Source: Fragilariopsis cylindrus CCMP1102 | Taxonomy: Eukaryota > Bacillariophyta > Bacillariophyceae > Bacillariales > Bacillariaceae | DNA: 64,000 nucleotides | NCBI GenBank assembly: GCA_900095095.1 | Contig: FMBT01000484.1 | Span: 1 to 64,000 of the forward strand | Direction of reading: 5' to 3' | Shown: positions 54,713 through 64,000 of the stretch, piece after piece | Numbering within the stretch: the first letter of the stretch is position 1 | Layout of the letters: each line of letters starts with the position of its first letter | Position numbers and translations under genes: made by a program | Notes under the pieces: model-generated | Database searches by the model: none | What the model was told of the DNA's origin: nothing | The model's input: only the letters and a program-made list of their open reading frames with translations

Positions 54713-56445
54713 GACTGTTGTTCTTGTTCTTTTTTGGTGATGGTGATGGTGTTGGTGCTGACACACCTTTTAGTGATAGACTTTCTCTGAATGAACGCGG
54801 TCTCTTCCATACAACTTCAACATTAACGTTACTATTTTCATCATCTTCATCATCATCATCATCCTTGCTGTTTTCGTCTTGATGATGACGACTTTCTTCT
54901 TCGCTGTTGCTGTTGTCGTCCACGGTATGATGATCACTACCATTGGTCGTCAAAGGATCGTCAACCATAATTCTCGTATTTTTACGACGTTTATTGGTAT
55001 CATGTTTTGATTTAAACCATGCTGGTGTAAATCTTTTATGTTGTGGTGGTTGTTCCTCTATAGGACCAACAACAAGTTGATTATAACGATCAGAACTACT
55101 TTGAATGATGAAGTATTTGTGCTTGTTGTTCTAGTAAATTGAGATTCACTGTATAAAGATTGATTTGATTTGATTTTGACCTATGATGACTACCAAATTG
55201 ACTATATGATCCAAATGAGAACGAGAATAACTTTCGTCACCATCTGTACCGTCATCATCTTCATAGTAATGAGTATCACCACTATAATTGGAATACGAAT
55301 TACTTGCATTACTAGTAGTACTACATTTTGTTGTCTCGGAAACAACTGTCGCAGTTTTTGTACCCCATCCACTTCTTGCGCTTGCACTTGTTGTTGTGGA
55401 AGGTAAACATTTCGTAACCTGCATCAATATCGATTGGAATGTGTCATTTTCTACTACCTCATCATCTGCAGTACCTCCTCCACAACAACCACCACCACCA
55501 CTACCAGTATTAGTATGGATTGTACCTTCACGTATCACACTACGATCAGTCCCAGTAGTCCCCATCGCCGGTTCCGCTGCCGCTCTAGCTCCAGCTCCAG
55601 TTGGTGTGATTTCACTAATGTTTCCACTACTATTATTATCCCCACCATCCTTTCTTCAATGGAAGAACCACCACTAATACTACCTGTATCATCAGTTGTA
55701 GCGGAAGAAGCACACGATCCGAATCTTGTTCGATTTTGACGAATCTTTTTTTTAACATCACTAAAATCAATTATATCCACATCCATACCTTCAATACGAC
55801 TACTACTACAAGGAGTTTCCCACCGATATTATCAATGTAAATTTTGTAGACGACAGATGTCGTTTGCTAATGCACCCGTCATTGAAATCAAACTCATATT
55901 ATCATTATCATCATCATTGCCATTACCGGTCACCATCAAATCAACACTACTACTACTGTTACTATCAATCCAGTACTCGTTCCGTCTGTAGAATCACTAT
56001 TCTGACTTTTGCCTGTATCAGCGTTCGTTCTGTTCTATTACTATTACTTTTTTTTCAACAGCGTGGACGTGGATGGCTCTCGTATGTTTCTGTTGGTGTT
56101 GTGTTATTCCTTTACTACTACGATTCGGGACGAGGTAGAGGAGGTGCCTCACGACGAGGAGGACGACGTTTACTGTTTCTTGTCCCGTGCAGTAGCAAGC
56201 TGATATTTAATTGGTGGGGATGGTGGTCTCATGATGCTACTCCTGTTGCTATTGACTTTGTTGCTATTGCCTTTATCTTCTGGGTTGTTTTTCGTTGTTG
56301 TCTAGTGAAGATGATAATGATGATACTATTATCGTCTTTGTTTTTGTTTTGTTGTTCTTACTACTACTTCTTATTTTAATACTCTAGGCATACTATCATG
56401 AGCTGAAGGAGCGATACGGCATGAGGTTACTGCTGGTCCAGCCAT
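52880..56445 (-). CDS. long S/Q/D-rich protein gene with many frame breaks
   Basis: Protein-like text runs from about 56445 (MAGPAVTSCRIAPSAHDSM) to a stop at 52880, but in about a dozen segments in different frames. In order: KNNKTKTKT, MRPPSPPIKYQLATARDKK, KRRPPRREAPPLPRP, DLMVTGNGNDDDND, RIEGMDVDIIDFSDVKKKIR, SVIREGTIHTNTGSGGGGCC, YSQFGSHHRSKSNQ, QPPQHKRFTPAWFKSKHDTN, VVWKRPRSFRESLSLKGVS, poly-A/poly-Q, SKRLTKGFKKLLGRGRS, MDQSDSEDSALVQAESYRHC, then NAPYWKSMSRGNNYHQQ and an H/Q repeat tail. Most joins equal one base missing from a homopolymer (54384, 55213, 55640, 53181). The longest intact frame (53068-54336) ends in a spurious hydrophobic tail caused by the last break. It is a disordered, signalling-type protein of unknown family, and probably not a true pseudogene. 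Confidence 0.55.
52925..53040 (-). repeat. H/Q-coding minisatellite
   Basis: Units of about 15-18 b of the form GATGCTGTACTCGATG(C/T)TGT repeat seven or eight times and, on the minus strand, encode alternating QHRVQHQ units in the tail of the low-complexity gene. Confidence 0.8.
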
Positions 56446-58619
56446 TATTGCTGGCTGTCTGACTTTCCTGTGTATTTTACCGTTATTTGCTGACGTTAAG
56501 TTACTTGAACTTTCGAACTTTGTACTTGTTTTGTTCTGATGATGATGACGAATGATAGTGCTAACGTAATAATGGCGAGTCGATCGAGTCGAGTCGGTCG
56601 AATGGTATATTGTCGTTGTAGTTATTATCGGCGATGGGTGGAATTTTCTGTACATAGAAGTATTCAAGTTCCGTTCGCTGTTTCGTTTTTGTCTTTTTAA
56701 ATTGCTTGTGGATATTCTAGTATGCTTCTACTGTACTAATCAATTTTTCAACACACGCCTACGGCGTAAAAACACATCGACGAAAATTCTTCTATAAAAA
56801 AGCAAAATTTCGACGAAAACTCTTCTCATAACGAGGTATGCATGCTCAAAAGATGTGAGGCTGAGTGGTGTGAACGGAATATTGTTCAAAATCTAATGCA
56901 TATAAATTTTTATATTATGGTATTTTAGAAGATTCTTTGGCTTATTTCGACAAATTTGGTTTGGTATGCCCTGTGTGTCTATTTAGCAACGGATTGGATT
57001 TTTTTGAAGTCATTCTATTTTTACATACTGTAAGTCTTTCGGCGCGCCTTGAAGAAACATAGTAAAAAATCATCTTTCGGCGCGTCTTGAAGAAAACATA
57101 GTGAAAAATCATTATTTAATAAATTGATTAGCACCGCAGTACAATAATTAATCGTACTGTATGGCTGACGCCTAATTTTCAAGAAGAACAAGTTCGAGTA
57201 GTCGAGTGAGTCGAGTCGAGACTAGTCTTAAATGGGTTTGAGTCTCTGATGTTTTCAAACGTGGATAATTAGTCGAACGAGTCGAGGATATAAAAGGAGT
57301 GACTGACTTACTCTCGTGACTCGACTCTATATTTAAAAGTGTTTTGAAAAAAAAAAATCACGCTTCCCATTCTTACCTAGAATGTCAAAATGCAGTCACG
57401 CAATCGATCGAGTCAGTCGAGTGAGTCTATTCTAAAAAAGATACTTTTCCTCGCGCTAAATAAACTAATATTTTTTAATTTAATTTCTTAAGATGTACTA
57501 ATGCGCCGTTACGGTAACGGCGCATGATGCGCGTTTATTTTCCGAACACAGTTGCTCGCCGCCATGATTCGCGGGTTTCAATTGATTCTGATGAGGAATA
57601 CGCTTCTTTCTCCTGATGTTTAATTAAAGTTTATTACTGTATCTCTCGAAATCATAATATATTATATTATTATAATAGCTGAGAAATTGTAGCTGGTTAA
57701 TTAAATGGATGAAATTAAGATTTGTCTTATATCTTAATTTTAGTATTCTGTAATAGGCGAGAAATTGTAGCTTGTTAAATAAATAGCTAAGAAATAAACT
57801 AATAATTGTTAATTGTTTTATTCCTTCAACATGTTTCACGGCGGATGAGACGGGTTTAGTTTCCGAACACAGCGAAAGTACGGTAAGCCCATTATTTAAG
57901 ATTGACTGAAGCTTAAAAAGCAAACTTCTTTCTCCTTCGCATCTAACTTACTGTATGAAGTAAAGTGTGTAATGTTAGTTTGATATACTGTAGTAGTAAT
58001 TCATGAAAACAGTATTTTTAAGATAAAAAATGTTAATCAATAACGACGCGATGCTTGTTGAGGATTCAAGAAGAATGAGAAGATCGAAAATCAAAAAGTA
58101 TTTTTTATGTAATTTCACCAGCTTAACTTATGTATGTGTCAATGATACATAGGAAATATTTATTTTGTTCAACCATATTCCCAGGCGTAATCTTAGTTAC
58201 AGTAGTTTACGTGTACTTAGGACAATCAACATAAATAAATATCGATAGAGCATTTTGATACTATTTTGGTGGTGTACTAGTACAGTGTATTAAATATAAT
58301 TTATTGCGACGTAAGATCAAAAACGAGCGAAGAAAGGCCTATTTAGTCTAGTTTATTACTATTTTCAATTCACGGGCAAAGTGTATTTTTTTTTATGAGC
58401 GCTTTATAAGTTAACGTGCGTTATTCGGACAAAGGGGAAAAAAAAGCAGATGCGGATGCGGATCCATTACAGGATTGCATGCTTGCTTTCATGTTTGTTG
58501 TTCAAAATAAAAATATTACAGAATATACTCACCGCATGAGCAGCCAGTAACTACGCTTCCGGTTATTGTTATCTCAAGGTCATACATACTCATCAACATA
58601 CAGTACGACGAATGGTATG
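56446..58619. other. 2.2-kb intergenic region, no gene seen
   Basis: Contains AGTCGAGT runs (56580, 57195, 57400), a two-unit repeat of TTTCGGCGCG.CTTGAAGAAA (57039 and 57077), a GTTACGGTAAC palindrome near 57510, and two diverged copies of a GAGAAATTGTAGCT(T/G)GTTAA patch (57681 and 57760). No coding text. Confidence 0.5.
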
Positions 58620-60572
58620 ATGGACGTCGACTACGATGAAAATGATGATTCGATGTCGATGGATACTGATGATACTGTAACAATGCTATTAAGAAATAAT
58701 CCACAGGAAGTGGATGAATTATTATCCAAGAATTATTAGAATTGAATGTTCAGATAGGAATGATATACAGGAAGAAATTCATGGTGTCAAATGTTTAGGT
58801 GTGGAGGAAACACCACAAATGATTGCCACTGCATTACGCTTATTAATGATTGAATTGGATCATAATTGTCTGATGCGAATAATGTGAACAACAGCAGTAA
58901 TAATGATACTAATAATATAAAATTTGCTACTATTTAGCAGATATAAATATTATAATATCTCCTATATAATACATGCAATTTCGTGTAAAATTTTTACGAT
59001 GCGAATTATTTGATATAAAAAAACAGCAACTCGTATCATAAAGTACCTGAATATAATGTTAGAATTGTTTGGTATAATTGCATTACAACGACCAGTCACA
59101 TTAGATGATTTTACAAAAGATGAAATACGATTATTTAAAAAAGGACGGTACGTATAGTTAAACGTTGTAGGTCCTAGGACCTATGATAACATACCACTCT
59201 ACAGTATATAAGCAACGCCTAGCTGCTAGTCGGCCTGTCTCTTTATTTGCTTTTTGTCTGAATTTCCCTGTCATAATTCTCATTCTTTCCCCTACTATCG
59301 TCTTACTCACTGCCATACCACTACTTAATGCATGCCACACCGTCAATCGTTAGGTATCAATTTTTACCATTCCGGACCGTAGCGGAAGACGGATTTTAAC
59401 AGTTTTTCCAGATGAAGAATTAGAACAAATGGAACCATCCGTTAGGGTAAGTTTAAGTCATCTTTTATTACCTTCTATTTCCCTGATGGATGATCCCAGA
59501 ACTGCTGTAGCGCATATGCATTGACAACCCAGTGGCTTGAACTTGACTTGACTTAACTTGACTCAACTTGACCGACTCAATTCGCATCTTATCTTTCGTT
59601 ACTCTCTCTCCTCCTCTTATCTCATCTCATCTTCACATCCGCTCCCCTATCCTACCCTCACCTCTACTCGACTCCGACTCGACTTAACTCAACTCGATTC
59701 GGTTCAATTCGACTCGGCTTAACTTGACTCAACTTGACTCAACTCAACTCAACTCAACTCAACTCAACTCAACTCGACTCAACTCAACTCAACACAACAT
59801 TTTCTGCCACAAAATACAAACGCAACGATAAAACTTTCTGTTTCTGTGTGCTTTCTCGGTTCATTCGTTTCTATTTTGATCCGACTCAATAATTGAACAT
59901 ACTGATTCGATTCGATTTGATTCGATTCGATTCGCAACCTTTACTTACTCACGCCGCATCCTCCTCTTATCCATGGCTATCGCCATCTTCCACAGTATAA
60001 GATTATTGCTTATCTATGTATAGTTGCTGGGGAGGATATTGAAACACAAAAACAAGGTATCGTATTATTGGTTTGGTTTTCATCATCATTTAAAGTTTCG
60101 TATGAAAAAGGACCAATTGGTATGACATCATCAAGAAGTGGAACAAGAATAAGTAGATATCTACATAATCAATTAGCATGTATACGAGCAAGTGCAATAC
60201 ATATATGTACACCAGATACACCACTATATAGATTTCGTCGTTCATTATTAACAATGAGAGTTGGTATGAATCATCGGTTGAATCGATCAAGGATACGATA
60301 CCATATCGGCGAGGTTGTTGAATTGTGTTACAAACTCATGGGGTATGGTATTGCAGTAGATACTTACCTATAACATGGACAGGAACAATTAAATTGTCAT
60401 ACTTCAAGCAATGGTTGAGGATACGTAAATTAATTGAAGCAGTACAAGAACAAGCATCACAAGCCATGAGTTACAATTGCGTCAAGCACAACAAGTACAA
60501 CAGTACACACTCATTACATCAACAACAAACATCCCAGCGTCAGCACAAGTATATGCGTTACTGCAACAACAC

Positions 60573-60604
<32 letters not shown>

Positions 60605-61338
60605 CACAAACACCAGCAAGCGTCATTAGAAGCATCAACATCAAAACCTTTAGTAGGTGGTGCAGCTCCGCATTTTTCGTCTGCATCGCCAATAAGTGCT
60701 AGTACTAGTTTGTCCAAGGTTATTGTGGAATGTCCAAAGTTGATGATATATTATTTAGACAAGGTACAGCATTAGTGAATCATCCAGGAAATGTACGATT
60801 CCGTTCCTTAATTGAAAAGAAATTATGTCTGAATCCCACGATGTCCATTACATACTTAATAAACGAAATTATTGATGAAATTATAATAAAACGATGTGGA
60901 CGTGTTTTGTTATGGACTGTTCAAACAGTAGTTCATAGTAGTCAAAGTAGTAATACTGTTGACGATACAGTAGTAGATGCAGCAGCAGCAGCAGCATCAG
61001 TATCGTTATCATTATCTGCATCCACCACAAAAATAGAATGTTGGTGCTTATTAACAGATCCCATACAAATCAATTGTAAAATTGGATATGTAGTGAGTGA
61101 TTTTATACGTAGTAGTATACCCACAACGACTAAAAAGCATAAACAACAAAAGGTAAAAAGTCAAACAACTATATTTCAACAACAAACACAACAAGAGGAA
61201 AGTCTTCAACTATGTCAATCATCCTCCCAACATAACAAGAATATTCATCATCATCATCAGCATCATCCTTTTCAGCATCATCAACAACATCGTCAAGTTC
61301 AATATTTTATCATTATTGCTGGTAGCATGACCATGTAG
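58620..61338 (+). pseudogene. frame-broken paralogue of the Sec14-like / DUF6824 gene
   Basis: The same domain order as 33942-36320 can be read: IECSDRNDIQEEIHGV (58740), VKFLRCELFDIKK (58985), NIMLELFGIIALQRPVTLDD, DRSGRRILTVFPDEELEQ (59380), GIVLLVWFSSSFK (60060), CYKLMGYGIAVDT, LPITWTGTIK (60365), and VDDILFRQG...NHPGNVRFRSLIE (60733). Likely introns are 59148-59353 and 59447-59995; the second matches the paralogue's intron position, the first is unique. About ten frame changes interrupt it, and those I could test all behave as one missing base (A run 59017-59023, near 58866, 59371, 60364 and 60738). The end of the DUF6824 domain is diverged. It may be decayed, or live but badly read. Confidence 0.6.
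59540..59800. repeat. (CTCAA)n / (CTTGA)n repeats inside intron
   Basis: Degenerate ACTTGACTCA units near 59545-59580 and a nearly pure (CTCAA)n run at 59725-59795. They lie in the intron that corresponds to the repeat-filled intron of the paralogue. Confidence 0.8.
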
Positions 61339-61528
61339 ACACAACAATTAGAACTCAGGGGAGATGTCTCATAAATAGATAATCATAATGATAGTAGCTA
61401 AATAACTGTTGCAGGGAGATTTGATGTTTACATTTATATAGATTTAATAAGGGAAATATGTATTGAGGTTATTACTTTCTGTGATAGAAACTGTATATAT
61501 TCATGTTGTTTTGTTAATAGCGGTGTAA

Positions 61529-61768
61529 TCATACTTTTGCACCAAATAATACATTATGATGGGGACGATAAAAAAATGAATAGAATGATTGGAATTGATA
61601 ACTAGTTTGGTTGTTGTAATCGTTATTGATCATGTTGCTGCTTGCTCTGCTTGTTTGATGTTCCTGTTCGTGTTGTTGCTGTTTTTTTTTTGAATATTGT
61701 GAGAACAACGAGAAAATTCGAGTTCCTGGTCCAGTAATAATGCGAGGGCAGTGTTGTGGTTGAGCCAT
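61529..61768 (-). CDS. small hypothetical protein, weak call
   Basis: 79 residues: MAQPQHCPRIITGPGTRIFS, LFSQYSKKK, a Q/E/H-rich middle and YSFFYRPHHNVLFGAKV. The two ends look conserved and not random, and the ATG follows a CTTCCAG that could be a splice acceptor at 61790, so an upstream non-coding exon or a longer N-terminus is possible. I do not recognise the family. Confidence 0.3.
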   Translation of the reverse strand: MAQPQHCPRIITGPGTRIFSLFSQYSKKKQQQHEQEHQTSRASSNMINNDYNNQTSYQFQSFYSFFYRPHHNVLFGAKV

Positions 61769-63158
61769 CGTACATGCAGTAAGTCTGGAAGAGAAAGAAC
61801 TGTGATCATCGCGCCAAAAGAATAATCTAACAATCATGCGCGCACCATAAATCCGAAGTCGGCACAGCGAAAAGTAGAATACTAGTATGGAAAAAAAGGG
61901 GTGTCCTATCATACATACTAGTATTATGTATAATTTAGGGAAAATATCAATTACTGTATCCCCTCTGTCTTTGCTCCACGATAAAATTCCGTGCGATTTC
62001 AACTTGAGAGCTTTTCCTTCACGTCTCAAATAGCGCAGCGAGACCTAAGCTTCTAAGAAGGGAACATTTCGGAAAGAAAATAAAACTTGGTGTGCTTGGC
62101 CGCGCGTTCAAATAATAAAAGATATTAGAACCTTTTTAGCTAGCTTGTAATCAAATAACACAAACCTACAAAAAGCAAACACATTATAACTCGAATAATA
62201 CATTCATAACAATAACATTCGAATACGATGGATCAAGACAACGATTTCTAACGCGAACCCTACAGCGAAAGCAACTCCGACTGGATTGTTGGATCTAGAA
62301 AATGCGCAATGCGGTCGAGGGAAAAACCATCTAGTAGAGAAAAAAGCGACCGCCACAGTACTTCGGATCTTTTTTTATTATTGCACTCGTATACTCTATA
62401 ATCACTGTCGCAGAAGTTTTTACTATTGTAATTCCCACCTCTAATTCTTACATTATGTCCTTTAGAGGAAGCAGTACACTTGCTGGATTGCTGGTTGGAA
62501 TCACACGCCAACATATTTATAGTGCTTTTGCCCAACCATTTATTAGTTTTTTCTTCAAACGATAGTGTGTAATATTGTATACTCTTGGTTCGACCACCAA
62601 TTGGATTGGAACAGTTTTGATTGGACGAATGATTATATTGGAATTGTGGGAGGATCCTCCTTTATTCCGCTACATATATGTTTCACGTACAATCGATCAT
62701 CACAAGACGAGATCATCATATATAAAATATATTGGAGTATCTACTAGTATTATTGGATTGGGTATTTGGGCCACTACTAGGATCTGCTGTTACAGAAATT
62801 TGTAATAGAGTCAGATTTAAGCAATGAACGAGAGCAACACCGCATCGTGATGGCATGGAATTCAGAGTTAATGAACGAGAACACCGCACTGGGATGGTCA
62901 CCGAAATGGCTATATTATTTCGTGATCGCAATGAAGCTATCTTAGTACTTTCTTTCTTCATGGTTTTACCACCAAGTCATATTTTCACCGTTTTTGCGGT
63001 TGGCGTGTAGACGGGTCATTTTTACTATTGCCTACCAGTAAATCAAGATATGCGCTAATAATAAAGAAAAAAAAATGCAGTTACGATTGACATTGAAATT
63101 TATTGACAAAGACATTGACATTTATACAAAGACATAATAAATTAAAAAACGGTACCGT
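61769..63158. other. intergenic, with a possible membrane-protein remnant
   Basis: Between 62575 and 63010 plus-strand frames contain SSYIKYIGVSTSIIGLGI, then GPLLGSAVTEICNRVRFK and, in another frame, VTEMAILFRDRNEAILVLSF to a stop at 63010. This could be a broken small membrane-protein gene, but no family can be named. The rest shows nothing coding. Confidence 0.3.
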
Positions 63159-63342
63159 AATACATAAGTTAAAAAACGGCACTGAATCAATCTAAAACAT
63201 TGCTCAAGCATTTTAAATCGGAAAACAAATTTCTCTCACAAAATTTTGCGATGCTTAATTGATTTTGTGAGTTGTTTTTTCCGATTTAAAAATGCTTGAG
63301 CAATGTGCGTTATTTCAGTGCCGTTTTTTATTTATGTATTAT
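63159..63342. repeat. fold-back element with 80-b inverted arms
   Basis: Left arm 63159-63245 and right arm 63257-63342 are inverted copies: AATACATAA.T.AAAAAACGG, CACTGAA, ACATTGCTCAAGCATTTT and AAATCGGAAAA. A short non-homologous centre (GCGATGCTTAATTG) separates them. RNA or single-stranded DNA would form a long hairpin. It resembles a fold-back MITE; target duplication is unclear. Confidence 0.8.
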
Positions 63343-64000
63343 TCATCTCAGATACCGTAAATAATAGAGGTCGTCGCAAAAGCTATAATATTATATTCCA
63401 ATATGTAATATATAATGCGAAGTATTCTTCACACTTAGTAAAGTAGAAAGCTACTGTACTAAGTTAACAAAAGCTATAATTCACACATGATAATAATAAT
63501 TATCAGTATTATATTATCATTTTTTAAGATATGTATTCTTTTATAAAACGGTAAAATGGGAATGAGATATTGATACAAAACTCTCGCAAAAGGCAGTGTG
63601 TCATGTCAGAGTGTTTCGACCAATGCATATATAAACCACCGTTATTCGCTTACTCACACAAAAAGACTTCTTCTACAAAATAAGCAGAATATATATATAA
63701 CATCACTATAAGTTACTCTATAATACTTCGTGAAGTAAATGAATCGAACGAATAATCGAATAATAATAAAAACGAATAATCGAAAAATGAGCACTACTGC
63801 CAACAAAGTCTAATCTTCGTGCTTACAATTTTAAGTACTATAATTGGTATCTGTCTATCTACTGTAGCTAACTAACTAACTTACTAACTAACTAAGCACT
63901 TATATTATTGCAACGAACGAATACACTACCTATTACAGTATAATGCAACGACAAAGAAGAAGAGTCAGTGCGCCATCGAAAAGTATTTGTAGTACCATCA
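63343..64000. other. intergenic, no gene seen
   Basis: AT-rich DNA with AATCGAATAATCG repeats near 63735-63785 and CTAACTAA repeats near 63868-63893. Nothing coding to the window edge. Confidence 0.5.

Noticed and set aside
55864-56379. 171-codon plus-strand frame rich in Tyr and Leu
   Set aside because: It lies opposite the frame-broken S/Q/D-rich gene, whose protein-like segments are on the minus strand.
1-64000. CRISPR arrays, retroelement or virus-derived reading frames
   Set aside because: No regularly spaced repeats with unique spacers, and no polymerase, integrase or capsid-like text on either strand.

Overview
This window looks like nuclear DNA from a diatom, or a close photosynthetic stramenopile. 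Three things point there. Pre-sequences have the form 'signal peptide plus A-F' (VEA|F at 29174, ASTTA|FAP at 50128), which is the bipartite plastid-targeting motif of secondary red plastids. Two genes pair a Sec14-like region with a 'DILF...HPGN..FR' domain (DUF6824 type) that I know from diatoms. Spliceosomal introns are few and short (about 110-470 b). The DNA is AT-rich, and its intergenic regions are crowded with microsatellites and with the palindromic word TACAGTACTGTA. No rRNA operon, retroelement reading frame or CRISPR array is visible.

Layout. 0-9 kb: a mitochondrial GrpE co-chaperone, diverging from an HGH1-type eEF2 chaperone; an unknown secreted-type protein; a broken low-complexity gene; and an RNase D-like exonuclease with a KH domain. 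10-23 kb: a 1,115-residue low-complexity protein, a tRNA-Gln(TTG), a 5S rRNA gene, a repeat block (degenerate satellite, a 1.45-kb repeat and a mariner-type MITE), a small gene near 20.3 kb, a stray 5S fragment and a coiled-coil protein. 24-36 kb: a Golgi-type sulfotransferase, an acidic unknown, a thylakoid-lumen NTF2-like protein, a secreted bicupin, and a Sec14-like/DUF6824 gene. 38-50 kb: a head-to-head pair of PKD-like surface protein genes, a secreted LPMO-FAS1 fusion, and a plastid-type aminopeptidase N (PepN class). 50-64 kb: the second, inverted copy of the 1.45-kb repeat, a long S/Q/D-rich gene with many frame breaks, a frame-broken paralogue of the Sec14-like/DUF6824 gene, and a fold-back element.

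The genes do not form one pathway. They are ordinary housekeeping genes (protein folding, peptide turnover, RNA processing) mixed with secreted and cell-surface proteins (LPMO-FAS1, bicupin, PKD-like pair, sulfotransferase) that may act on the extracellular matrix.

One pattern affects the whole window. Many genes are interrupted by single-base frame changes, nearly all equivalent to one missing base in a short homopolymer. The simplest reading is homopolymer under-calling in the assembly, not mass gene death, and gene models here should be read with that in mind.
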